Assembly (NCBI GenBank): GCA_002245135.1
Contig: NGBS01001199.1
Coordinates: forward strand, 1 to 64,000
Reading direction: 5' to 3'
Source of the DNA: Proteromonas lacertae
Taxonomy: Eukaryota > Sar > Bigyra > Opalinata > Proteromonadidae
DNA: 64,000 nucleotides
How positions within the stretch are numbered: position 1 is the first letter of the stretch; each line of letters opens with the position of its first letter. The position numbers and the translations under genes are program-made. Under the pieces are notes generated by a model. It did not search any database. It had not been told where the DNA came from and saw nothing but the letters and a program-made list of their open reading frames with translations. Below are positions 42,531 to 52,360 of the stretch, in pieces.

Positions 42531-43687
42531 GTTTCTGGAGTAGGCAAGAAATTTGATAATAGCTTATCGGCTATGAGCTCTTCCTCTGAGGGTGTCGATG
42601 ATGATGATGATGATGACTTCTTCGATCCGATGAATCTACAGCCTGATGCTTTACGTACTTTCTCTTGACCCTGAATGTGAGCTGACGACATCTCTTGAGT
42701 TCTTCTCGTTGATCAGGAGTAAGTCGATGAGCTTCTCGGTTAAAGATCTCCTCGGGACTTAGAGTTCTTTCAGTCATGCTCCCATCCTTGTTAAACTTAA
42801 AGATCATTATCGTGGCGTCCAGATCGATAGTGCAATACTTACACTTCCTATGAGAGTCTTGGTCATTGTCAGAGTCACTTCCATCCATAGAGTTGTATTC
42901 CACTCCTTGATAAATTACCTTACTGTACTTTTGCTTACCACTGATAAACAAGTCCTCGGAGGATTCATTGAGTGCCTCAATGCTTCTTCGGGACTTCTCT
43001 ATCTCCTTTAAATCTTGATCCAACTTCATTTGAATCTTGCTCCTTGTTCTCTCATCCACCTTCTTCACATTCACGTGGACGTGTTTATTCCTTTGCTTAC
43101 TCTCACTTACTTCATCGATGAGTTCCCAGACTTTCTCGGGATAGATGATCATCAAGTCTCCATCCTTCCAATAGCCCGAGGTAAGCGATTGCTTATAAAC
43201 CGATCGATAGCTTATAGCGATCAGTGTACTTAGGATTCACTGTTGAAGTCTTGAGCTCTCCGGTCTCAGTAAAGAACTTTGCTTTCAATGAACCTAGTTG
43301 ACTTCTACTATCCTTCATCAAGAGATAGAACGGGTGCTGACGATCGCAACCTGCTGGAACATCCAGGTAGATTCCATCACTCACAGTCTCATTGAACTTC
43401 CTTGAGTTGAATACTTCTACTTCGATCTTGAGGTCCCATAAGAATCGTAAAGCATAACCTTTGTGCAGATCTCGGTACTCGAATATAGATGGGTAGTCGT
43501 ACCTCCGAAGCTTCGTTGAATCTCTGCATCCACAAACGAAAGGAGTGCATCGATAGATTGGAGGAGTAAGGACTGGGTAATGTTGATAGTCGATAGCTAA
43601 GTCCTTGGAGATCTCAGGTAATGTCTTCTCCGAGGATTGCATGGTAGGGACTGTCATCTTTATCGATGAGCTATTGATGGGAATCAT
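42527..43687 (-). pseudogene. Unknown island protein with one or two frameshifts
   Basis: From ATG 43687 (MIPINSSSIKMTV) the frame contains PPIYRCTPFVCGCRDS and YLDVPAGCDRQHPFYLL and stops at 43193. The next frame carries SGYWKDGDLMIIYPEKVWEL directly on, then a CKYCTIDLD Cys pair and KRKYVKHQA, ending TAG at 42571. A third reading ends SSSSTPSEEELIADKL...PTPET with TGA at 42527. So one gene, split by small indels near 43195 and perhaps 42630. No domain recognised. Confidence 0.5.
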
Positions 43688-43757
43688 GCTCTTCAGGAAT
43701 TCATTCAATGAAGGGAGTAGTTCAACTTTTCCTATTGAAATAACCCAAGTGCTTACA

Positions 43758-44111
43758 ATGCCTAAGAAACTTACCCAGGAGAGTGATGAAGAGATCTACG
43801 AGGTTGATGATCCCTTTAACAATGAACCTGACGATGACTCCTTGAAAGCAATTCACTTGAATCTTCCATGGATCCAGATTGCAGGCTTTGCAAGTGATCT
43901 CCAGAACTACTACCATCAAAGGGTAGCTAACAACATTAACTATTCTGAATCAGGTCCTGATAGCTTCATCCTCCTAGATGATCTTCATCGTCTATACGCA
44001 GAAGCCAAGTGGTTAGCAAGAGATCTAAAAGCTGATCTGATGGATGCTGAAGGTACCTTGGAGGAACGCGTTGTTTCAAAGTCCAAGGGTGGTAAGAGAC
44101 GAAGACTCTAA
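43758..44111 (+). CDS. Unknown island protein, 117 aa
   Basis: ATG at 43758 (MPKKLTQESDEEIYEVDDP), preceded by GCTTACA. Acidic N-terminus, helical middle (HRLYAEAKWLARDLKADLMD) and a basic end GGKRRRL that could be a nuclear localisation signal. Partly opposite the 5' region of the preceding minus-strand gene. Intact. Confidence 0.5.
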   Translation: MPKKLTQESDEEIYEVDDPFNNEPDDDSLKAIHLNLPWIQIAGFASDLQNYYHQRVANNINYSESGPDSFILLDDLHRLYAEAKWLARDLKADLMDAEGTLEERVVSKSKGGKRRRL

Positions 44112-44265
44112 CTAGCTTAACAACACCCCGAGATAATTCACTTGCTTTATCATCACCTTCTATCTTATTGGGATCAATTTTACATGAGTAAAATCATTTA
44201 TACATGATTGCTTAAGACCGAGAATTCATCTAGTTACAATTTTCCAAACGATCCCGACAAAGTCT

Positions 44266-45042
44266 ATGAGTCCCAGGAAGTCATCACGCAGATCATCATC
44301 ATCAACCAACTCTAGCATTGATAAGTCATCCAAGGAGGGTAAGAAGCTCCGAGTAAAGAAACAAGGAGCTAGTAGTAGAACCATAAGGATGTCATCACCT
44401 ATGATTACGGAGCAAGGTAAAGCAACACTCCGGGAAGAACTCATTAAAGCCATTGTGGATAACTTAAGCTTATTAGCAACCATTGCTCCAGACTACGTTA
44501 ACGATGAACCTTTAAGTACACCACCATCTACTCCTAAGAGACTTACAAGGAAGAACACAGCCCGAGGAAGTAAACAACAACAACAACAACCAAGGAAGAT
44601 GAGCCCAATTAAAGTACCGAGGACATTAGTAGCTACTCGTAAGGCCGGGAATAAACGAGATGTTAGAGTTCATCCAGGATGCGATCGTAAGATACCTTTA
44701 AAGTCCAAGGATGAAGTTAAGCTTATCAAGACTTCTTGTAATGAGACTGGAGGACACGATGCTATCCAGGTAAAGGATCTCGCTTCTTGTAATGGCACGG
44801 TGATACTAGTTAGTCTAGATGGACAGATGATTATGGAGATGGATCCAGACCACAACCAGATAAGACTTCATTTGGATCCTGACTTTAACCTAGCAAAGGA
44901 ATCCATGGAGGTATGGGACAATGCATTCTACGTTCCTTATAATGATACTAAGAACTTCTTCCGAGTCTGTGATGATGCTTTAACCTTGTTGAACCTCCCG
45001 AGAATGGCATCTACCTTCAAGAAGATGGTGAACCACAAGTAG
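44266..45042 (+). CDS. Basic-tailed unknown island protein, 258 aa
   Basis: ATG at 44266. Residues 1-130 are Ser/Lys/Arg-rich and disordered (SPRKSSRRSSSSTNSS; a QQQQQ run), with features of DNA-binding or virion-core proteins. Residues 140-258 look globular (SCNGTVILVSLDGQMIMEMD). No known domain. Intact, TAG. Confidence 0.55.
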   Translation: MSPRKSSRRSSSSTNSSIDKSSKEGKKLRVKKQGASSRTIRMSSPMITEQGKATLREELIKAIVDNLSLLATIAPDYVNDEPLSTPPSTPKRLTRKNTARGSKQQQQQPRKMSPIKVPRTLVATRKAGNKRDVRVHPGCDRKIPLKSKDEVKLIKTSCNETGGHDAIQVKDLASCNGTVILVSLDGQMIMEMDPDHNQIRLHLDPDFNLAKESMEVWDNAFYVPYNDTKNFFRVCDDALTLLNLPRMASTFKKMVNHK

Positions 45043-45225
45043 TTACCTTATAAGCTTAGTTCATGTACTTACGACAGCTGTCTTGTCTTGGGATGATAAA
45101 CCTTTTCCTTTACCTTGATGAACTTTAATATCAGCTGATGAAGACCTCGGTAATGCTCTTATTGTTGATTGATAAGAACCCTCTTAGCAAAACAATACCG
45201 TAAAGACAAGGGATAAGTAATTACT

Positions 45226-46296
45226 TTAAGGAACATCAAGAGCTGTAAGCTTATTGATAACATCACCTGTCTTGTATAGTAGCTCCTCCAACTGCTTATC
45301 ATCAGGAGTATAAACAACGACCAACTTGTTGATGATCTTCAAGTAGCTCTGATTCAACGATCGGATACTTTACTTCTGTTCATCATCGTGATACTTGAGT
45401 TCTTTCATCAGCTTTAGGCACTTTACAAGATGACCTTGAATGTATACTGACTCCTTCTTCTTAAGAGTTGATGATATTCCCATGGAGTTGCAATAACTTT
45501 TCTTGGACTCCTTAGTTAAGCAGGTGAGTTGGATGTGATCATTAATGGAACCTAGGTACTTCTTAAGGCAGTAAGGACAGAGACCACAGGAAATGTTCTT
45601 ATCGGTGACTCTAGCAGCAGTAATCACGGGATTATCAACATCGATCACGTCCATTGGATTAGCAATCACGGTATAATGATATTGAACTTGATCATCCTCC
45701 TCGGCTTCTAGGTAAAGTAAGTAAACAAAACGATCAGGAGAAGTCATCGGTAAAGTACAGCTACTGCGTCTGGCTAATCGTAAATGCGATCCCTTCAATT
45801 GATAGATGTGAACACCCACGTTATTGTTCTCTTCAAAGGAGTCGATGAGTCTGGAAGATGATATTGGATTTGCTATAGGGTGTTGGTAGTTAATGATGTA
45901 CTTGCTTAAGTACTTGGAGTACATCTCGGGATTCTCAATGGCTGCGTTCTTACTGAGTTGATGATGATGAAGAGCTGCGATTGCGGAGTAAGCAAAGCTG
46001 AACATAGCAATACGTACATTTATAATACTGCTAGGATCAATCACTTCCTTGGGCACCTCCAGCAGTGCTTCGATGAAATAAACTTTGTTGACCCGTGACT
46101 TCTTAGCTGGATGATCCTCAGTTGCCTTATGAAGTTCCTTATGTGATCTCTTGACCTTACCTTCGGAGGATGATTCTACCAGTGGTGTGTTGTTGCTTAC
46201 CTGGGATAGTTGAGAAGCTAAATTGAAGTCCCTGGAGGAGTCTTGTTCTGTGACTACTTTATCATTCAATGGAGATGTTGCTTGGGTTGGATCCAT
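45226..46296 (-). CDS. Stand-alone relative of the Polinton polymerase N-terminal module, in-frame TAA near 3' end
   Basis: ATG at 46296, with a Ser/Lys-rich leader of about 75 residues. Then SFAYSAIAALHHHQL, SRLIDSFEENNNVGVHIYQL, a VYLLYLE...HYTVIANP block and a zinc finger CGLCPYCLKKY...H...C. The same order occurs in the Maverick polymerase in this window (CFLFSVAAGLH; DEFEQLNHITINIFTI; HVNLLIYKDHYMVI; CQYCFC...H...C). No exonuclease or polymerase part follows. TAA at 45370 ends 308 codons, but the frame stays open and coding-like (SIRSLNQSYLKIINKLVVV) to TAA at 45226. TTTACCTAG lies just upstream of the ATG. Confidence 0.6.
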
Positions 46297-46348
46297 TTAT
46301 ACTTCACTAGGTAAATGATTTCAACTATTCAAGGCTATCGAAGTTACC

Positions 46349-46716
46349 AATTGTAAACTCCCGGTTCCACGATTGGTTTCCACGGTTCAATTAAAAGCCC
46401 TTACAAGGTCACCAGCGTAGCAAGGAGAGTCAAGAGCATGATTAGAATCATCACCTCGAGGTAACCAACACTTCTAGATAGCTTCCAGGAGCACCCGTAG
46501 GAGATCGTCTCATAGATAGGTATAGGTAGGTATAGGAAGGTATTGATAGGTATAGAAATAGCTTAGAGGAGTCCCCGTAGGAAGTAGACTCTGTTGAGAA
46601 GTAGACCCTGTTAGGAGGAATCCCGTAGGAACCTTACGTAAATGGGACTATGGTACATTATGCCAGAGTTCTAACGAGTTTTCTAGGAGTCCGTCCCCTT
46701 CTAGATTCAGAGTTGA
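46349..46716 (+). repeat. 368-bp island repeat, copy 1
   Basis: Matches 60961-61328 at an offset of 14612 with about two differences. Contains CCACGATTGGTTTCCACGG, an AGGTATAGGTAGGTATAGGA stretch and the end block ACGTAAATGGGACTATGG...CAGAGTTGA. It ends exactly where the ribonucleotide reductase sequence begins. Confidence 0.92.
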
Positions 46717-48176
46717 ATACTTTAAGCAGCCAGCTGTTTACTTCAACTACGAGAAGATCCGAGACAAGGGAAAGGTACTTAAAGTATTCGGAGGAGTTGC
46801 TAGTGGGGCAACTCCTCTGAAGGAGCTTCATCACTCTATCCGACTAGTCCAGGATGATCTCATCGGTAAGCCCATATCAACAAGAGCAATCGTGGACTTA
46901 GGAAACCTCATCGGTAGATGCATAGTCAGTGGTAATGTCCGAAGATCCGCAGAGATAGCCTTTGGAGAACATCACGATGAAGAGTTCCTTAACCTCAAGG
47001 ACTATGATCTCAACCCAGACAGAAGCTCCTTTGGATGGGCATCCAACAACAGTGTCTTTGCAATCAAAGGAATGGACTATAGCAATATAACTGAACGCAT
47101 ACGGAAGAATGGAGAGCCTGGTATCTGCTGGTTGAAGAACATGCAAGAGTATGGACGGCTAGGCGATCCAAAGAATAAGAAGGATCGAAGAGTTCTCGGT
47201 GGTAATCCTTGCCTAGAGCAATCGCTGGAGTCTTATGAGATGTGTTGTCTGGTAGAGACGTTTCCTTATCGTCATCATAATCTAGGAGAGTTCTTAAGGA
47301 CATTGAAGTTTGCTTACCTATATGCCAAGACTGTGACTCTGGGGATGACTCACTGGCCAGAGACCAACAGAGTGATGTTAAGGAATAGAAGGATCGGATG
47401 CAGTATCAGTGGATAGCGCAGTTCATTGATAAGTACGGAGTTGATATTCTCAAGACTTGGATGGAAGAAGGCTATTCAACTATCCAACACTGGGATAGGA
47501 TCTACTCCGAGTGGTTCTGCATTCCACGATCAATCAAGACAACATCGGTAAAGCCAAGTGGTACAGTCAGTCTACTTGCTGGAGCAACTCCAGGGATTCA
47601 CTTCCTCAGAGCAACTACTACGTTAGAAGGATTAGGATAGATAAGAATAGTCCATTAATTAGAGTCTTGAAGCATGCAAAGTATCCGATTGAAGATGACT
47701 TCTATTGCCCAGAGACAACCTCGGTGATCTCCTTCCCAGTCGAAGTAAAAGGAGTTAGAACTATCAAGGAGGTACCGATGTATGAGCAGCTGATGTTGCT
47801 AGCCTTCGTTCAGAAGTACTGGGCTGACAATCAAGTGTCCTGTACGATTACCTTTGATCCGAAACTAGAAGGGCCCCATATTCAACACGCACTAGACTAC
47901 TTCCAATATCAACTCAAGGGAGTATTATTCTTACCTTCAATTGCCACTGACCAGATGAAAACAACCTACCCACAGATGCCTTATGAAGAGATCTCCAAGG
48001 AGGAGTATTACCGACTCCTACAACAAGTATCAGAACCTGACTTTATCAGAAGCTCCTCAAGGGATTATAAGATCGATCTAAGTCCCGAGGAAGTTCAAGG
48101 AAATGAACTAGATGGAGACTACAATCAACCATTCCCGATTGAAGTAAGCTATTGTGATGGTGATCATTGCCTTTAA
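46717..48176 (+). pseudogene. nrdJ: Class II (B12-dependent) ribonucleoside-triphosphate reductase, C-terminal two-thirds, two frameshifts
   Basis: Begins inside the protein (YFKQPAVYFNYEKIRDKGK), cut by the 368-bp repeat. Blocks: NLIGRCIVSGNVRRSAEIAF, FGWASNNSVFA, GGNPCLEQSLESYEMCCLVE (the thiyl-radical Cys, Glu two residues on, and the partner Cys 11 residues on), THWPETNRVMLRNRRIG, SVKPSGTVSLLAGATPGIH, WADNQVSCTITFD and YPQMPYEEISKEEY. The tail YCDGDHCL keeps the CxxxxC redox pair of monomeric RTPR. The residue after the radical Cys is Leu instead of the usual Gly. One-base shifts near 47412 and 47606 break the frame, and the N-terminal redox Cys region is missing. Viral and phage genomes often carry this enzyme for dNTP supply. 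Confidence 0.88.
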
Positions 48177-48353
48177 GTAAATTACCTAAGTGATCTTAAA
48201 GGTTTTATGTAGGGATGGACAATAATCAAAGTAGATATCATCGGATAGGAGATGATAAGGGACGTGATAATAAGCATCTCCGATAGATCCTAGACGATGA
48301 TTGCAGTAGCCCGTAAACAACTCAAGGTTATTAACAATAAGTGATTAAGGAAC

Positions 48354-49433
48354 TTAGAAGTATCTGGATAAGGTCGGTATTTGTTGGGCCTGTTGCTGAT
48401 AGACTCCTCCGAATGATGGGACGTAAGCAGCATAAGGATTGTAGTTAGAGTAGTAGTTCATTGATGCTGGAGGAGTAGGAAAGGATGATTTTGTAGATCT
48501 CTTACCTTTAACAGTCTTAGTAGTTTTCAAAGGAGCCTGAATAGGAACCTGCATGGGAACTTGTAAAGGAATTGATGGGGAAGTACTTGCTGGTGTTGCT
48601 AGTCCAGAGGTTGTTGGATTGCCAGACAAGGAACTTACTATCGGTGAATTGAAGTAAGTGTATGAGGGTGTAGAACTGGATGATTGATTCTCTTGCTTTA
48701 CCTTAAAGCTATCGGTAGTTACTTGAATATCATCTTTGGGAATAGATGTTGGGGTTGGTAATGAAGTAGGAACTGATGTAGCTGACACTGATGAATCAGA
48801 TACAGAAGCTAGTTTAAGATCGTCAAGGATCTTATGAATGTAAGTGTCCTGACTCTTAACTTCATCGTTGAGGAGGTTGCTAGAGTGCTTTATAGTTTCC
48901 AAGATCTTGTCCACGATCTCTGATGATAGACGTACTTCCTCGGGAGTGAGCTTATCAGCTTTTGCTTTAGTCTCTTGAAGTAGTTGATAGTAGGAACGAA
49001 GATGTTTTCGTAAGTCAGCGTATATGGCTACATAGTCAATGATCTTGTCCTTGCTGCGGATGGACTTCAAGGTCTTGGTTAAGTTCTTGATAGTGACATC
49101 TTTGGATGACTGTGCCGAGGAAGTTGTCTTGCCTCTGAGGAGCTTCTTCTTAAGTGTAGTGCTAGCAACAGTAGGAGATGCCTTCGATGATTTAGATATT
49201 ACTGGTGCCTTGAGTGCTAAGTGCTTATTAAGCTTACGCTTCTTGGAGTCATTGGAATTGGTGGATGACTTCATAGCCTTACTACGCTTAGCAATTGAAC
49301 GTGAATTCTTTACCTTTACGGGAGTGATGATAAGTACCTTGGACTTCTTATGAGTAGAAGTAGCCATAGGCTCACACTGTTGTAATTCAAGGCTAGAAGA
49401 AGTACGGGTAGATAATGCTTGTTGAGTATTCAT
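48354..49433 (-). CDS. Basic, low-complexity island protein, 359 aa
   Basis: ATG at 49433. Residues 1-120 are very rich in Lys, Ser and Thr (THKKSKVLIITPVKVKNS; KKRKLNKHLALK). A short helical segment spans about 130-210, then a Ser/Thr/Pro/Gln-rich tail with Tyr-rich patches (YYSNYNPYAAYVPSFGG). Resembles core or tegument-type proteins in composition only. No domain recognised. Intact, TAA. Confidence 0.5.
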   Translation of the reverse strand: MNTQQALSTRTSSSLELQQCEPMATSTHKKSKVLIITPVKVKNSRSIAKRSKAMKSSTNSNDSKKRKLNKHLALKAPVISKSSKASPTVASTTLKKKLLRGKTTSSAQSSKDVTIKNLTKTLKSIRSKDKIIDYVAIYADLRKHLRSYYQLLQETKAKADKLTPEEVRLSSEIVDKILETIKHSSNLLNDEVKSQDTYIHKILDDLKLASVSDSSVSATSVPTSLPTPTSIPKDDIQVTTDSFKVKQENQSSSSTPSYTYFNSPIVSSLSGNPTTSGLATPASTSPSIPLQVPMQVPIQAPLKTTKTVKGKRSTKSSFPTPPASMNYYSNYNPYAAYVPSFGGVYQQQAQQIPTLSRYF

Positions 49434-49712
49434 AAGGCAAAGTCTCTCTAGGAGGATCAGAAAAAGTTAAATACAGAGATGCCTGTTAAGATAAGTTCAT
49501 CCCAAGAACAACGCCTGGTAAAAGTTAATCAAAGAGTATTTATCGATAGAAGAAGTTACTTAAGGTATAGAGTTCATAGCAACCCAAAGAGCTATCAGCA
49601 TCATCATTAGAAGGATGGTAATCAAGATACTTCGGATCAATCTACAACAACTACTATGCTCAATAGCTGGGTGATCTTCAAAAAACATCTGGACATTTAA
49701 GATAAGGAGGAT

Positions 49713-49926
49713 TCAAAGGACGCTTACCAGCACTTCGTCATGACAGAAGAACTCACGGAAGCTATAAGTCCAGGAACGACAACTTCTTTCAGCTATAAGC
49801 ACTAAGCGATCAAAGTCAAAATCCATTGCTCGGTAAGATCCAAGGAAATGAACGATTAAGTAAATTGGTAACTCCCGCCGGAAGAAGTTCTGAAGTGTTA
49901 ACAATTCCGAAGTGAGTTATGAATCG
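49713..49926 (-). other. Possible small gene fragment, about 70 codons
   Basis: Minus-strand open frame with RRELPIYLIVHFLGSYRA and ERSCRSWTYSFREFF, loosely F-box-like in pattern, but without an ATG and too short to assign. The flanks 49434-49712 show no other frame. Confidence 0.2.
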
Positions 49927-49964
49927 ACATTCCCGGCATTGATCAATTTCCTTGCCTTTCAATC

Positions 49965-50837
49965 ATGGTCATCTCAACTACTACTAGATCGATTGCTCCT
50001 TACCGTCCTCCTTTACTTATCGGTGAATCTACTCCCGAGAATGATCAACCTCAAATAGCCTCCATCAAAGCAATGCCTTATGAACACACTCACATGGAGT
50101 ATAGCAACAGCCCGCAATTCGTCAATGGATTACCAGGACTCACCAGTCAAAAGAATCGATCTTCCTATAAAACAGCCTTCAATCAACTCTTAGGCATTGC
50201 TCATCCTTACTACTACAACCAGGGGATCTCCATCGCTATCCTCAAGACAATCATTGTACTTAACTTTGATGATACCTTATTCCCAACCTCCTATATGATG
50301 AAGAACTACTGAGAAGACTTCGATCAGAGATGTTCCCTTAACAACCTCGGGGTTGAAGATCATAGCATCATGCAGCAACTGGACTATACCATCGGTCAGC
50401 TCCTTATGCATTGTATGAGCCTATCTTCAAATCTACCGATAGTGATCCTTACCAATGCTACTCGAGATCATGTCTTTAACATCACTGAGAGATTTTACCC
50501 AGCCTATGTATATCAACTACTGCTCGATGAATATAACTTCTTCGTCCTCTCGGCAAAGGAACGATATGGACAATTGAGTTACAATAACAAGATGTGGAAG
50601 GTGGAAGCACTTCAATGGATCATGAACTACTACTTCGATGGTCCGATAACAAACTCCTGGGAAGATGACTTTGCCGTCAATGTTCTATCAGTTCCAATCC
50701 TTAAGAAGGCGATTCAACTAGAAGTTGGCCAGGCTGCTGATGGTAAGAAGCTCATTGGTACCATAGAGAAGTTGAACCTCAACCTTACTTCCTTCTGTAG
50801 AGATCTCCGATCCTTCCACGTCCACTTAAAGAAGTAA
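49965..50837 (+). pseudogene. HAD-like protein, copy 2, complete 5' end, in-frame TGA
   Basis: ATG at 49965 (MVISTTTRSIAPYRPP) with CTTGCCT 14 bases upstream. 115 codons to TGA at 50310, then the same frame continues 19 codons into MQQLDYTIGQLLMHC and on to TAA at 50837, 290 codons in all. HAD motif I is VLNFDDTLFPT (nucleophile position Asn), motif II LTNATRDHV, motif III region SAKERYG...MWKVEALQW. It resembles an uncharacterised eukaryotic/viral HAD family with a DWDDTL(F/L)P(T/S) motif. Activity is doubtful because of the Asn. The stop is shared with copy 1, so it predates the duplication or is read through. Confidence 0.68.
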
Positions 50838-51016
50838 TTACTTAGACTTTGTTTATTGTTTGTTGTCTTGGGGATTGCTTAAATAACACTAAGCGTCCCC
50901 GTAAATGATCTCCTCAAGACAACAAGGCAATGAACAATTGTAAAGACACTTCAAAGGAACCTCTAAGAACAACACCGAGATAGAATAGAACAAGAGATTA
51001 TCAGGTTTAAGTAATG

Positions 51017-51583
51017 CTAGTTAGTCCTCACCTGAGGATTCAACATCCGTAGCTTCAGTAAGGTCAAGATCACTGAGAAGATATTCAGTAAGTACTTAAC
51101 CTTCAAGGTTGGCTGGAGGAAGTCCATGTACTGCTTCATCTTCTTACTAGCAGTAAGCTGCTCGATGTCTTAGCCAAGGAGATACTTCAAGGTTCTTAAT
51201 GCACCAGAGTAGAGGATAAGTGGCATGTAATGGCCCAGTGGGATGTATCCATAGTCTTCTTCCTTGCTATTGTTGTATCTGATAAGCTTACAGCCTTTCT
51301 TCATCCTGGTCATGATATGTCTTGGACCTTTAAGTAAAGTCGTAGGAAGCAGATTGAGCTTCATAAGGTGACAATGGAACTTGGCAGAAAGGTTCTTAAA
51401 GTATACACAGTCATCATCAGGAGTAGGATCGGTATACCTGCTCATCACTCCGAGATTCCTTATCTGTTGCTTCATGGAGATGAGGTACATCTTGATGAAC
51501 TCATCGGAAAGATCCTGGTTGTCATCCTTCTGGTTAAGGATCACGTACTTAGCGTCTTCATTCAAGGTGATCTCCTCCGACAT
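51017..51583 (-). pseudogene. Unknown island protein, copy 2, with in-frame TAA
   Basis: Same as 15624-16190: ATG at 51583, TAA at 51170-51172 after LKYLLG, then about 50 more in-frame codons to TAG. The protein before the stop is identical to copy 1. Preceded by CTTACCTTG. Confidence 0.6.
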
Positions 51584-51619
51584 GTTTATAATCAAGGTAA
51601 GTTATCACAGACACTAGCT

Positions 51620-51895
51620 TTATCGGGTATTGTCAGCTATGAAGTCTCTTACCATGTCTATGATCTCAGCATTGAAAGGATCATCATCATCGTCTTCATC
51701 CTTGGAGTTAGTGATTGTAAGTGAAGATTTATGAGGTTTAGGAGGGAAAGGAGGAGGAACATCATCATCAACAGCAACAGCCATCTCAGCCTTCAACTTC
51801 TTATACTCCGACTTAAGCTTAATTCTGAACACCTTAGTGTCTTTCTCATCGCTAGAAGATTCCTCTAAGGCATTGATAGGTCTGGTTCTCTTCAT
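51620..51895 (-). CDS. Small acidic/basic island protein, copy 2, 91 aa
   Basis: ATG at 51895. Nearly the same as 16227-16502, with a few substitutions in the Lys/Ala region and at the C-terminus (FIADNTR versus FTADTTR). Confidence 0.55.
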   Translation of the reverse strand: MKRTRPINALEESSSDEKDTKVFRIKLKSEYKKLKAEMAVAVDDDVPPPFPPKPHKSSLTITNSKDEDDDDDPFNAEIIDMVRDFIADNTR

Positions 51896-51939
51896 GATAT
51901 TCACAGATCAGAAAAGACTCAATGGAGATTTTAACAATT

Positions 51940-52130
51940 GTAAAGTCCCTGTTCCACGATTCTATTAAAAGCCCTTACAAGGTCACTAGCGTAGCAAGGA
52001 GACTCTAGATCGTGATTAGATTCATTGTCTTTAGATGGCCAACACTTGTAGATAGCTTCCAAGAGTCCCTGTAGGAGATAATCCTGTAAAAGATCATCCC
52101 GTAGGAAATCGTCCCGTAGGGAAGAAGACC
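51940..52130. repeat. Island repeat, diverged copy
   Basis: Same block as 16540-16720, then CCCGTAGG repeats ending at AT-rich DNA (about 52130). From 52130 to 52360 no gene is clear. Confidence 0.7.
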
Positions 52131-52360
52131 TACAATTGATTAATTAATCGATGTTATTACTTCATGGCATATTTGATGAAAATCATCCGCCATTTAATGC
52201 TGAGAAGGATAAATCCTATGAAATTTTGTGTACTTGCTACACATTATATGATCTGCTTAAATTAACAATAATATTTAATAAACTGAAAAAATTACATGTC
52301 TTAATAAAGATTTAAATAAGATTTTCTGATAAAAAAATCGATTGATCACCAAAACAACCA

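Larger units (their letters stand above)
50164..52113. repeat. Segmental duplication, cop 2 of 14771-16720
   Basis: Constant offset of 35393 from copy 1, more than 99% identical by eye. This copy has the complete 5' end of the HAD-like gene, so it is closer to the parental arrangement. Confidence 0.92.

Noticed and set aside
47064-47303. Minus-strand frames over the ribonucleotide reductase region
   Set aside because: The plus strand encodes the conserved enzyme there.
46717-48176. Tiny introns as the cause of the ribonucleotide reductase and other island frame breaks
   Set aside because: No GTA...TAG segment of suitable length restores these frames, and the breaks fall inside conserved blocks that need a one-base change only.
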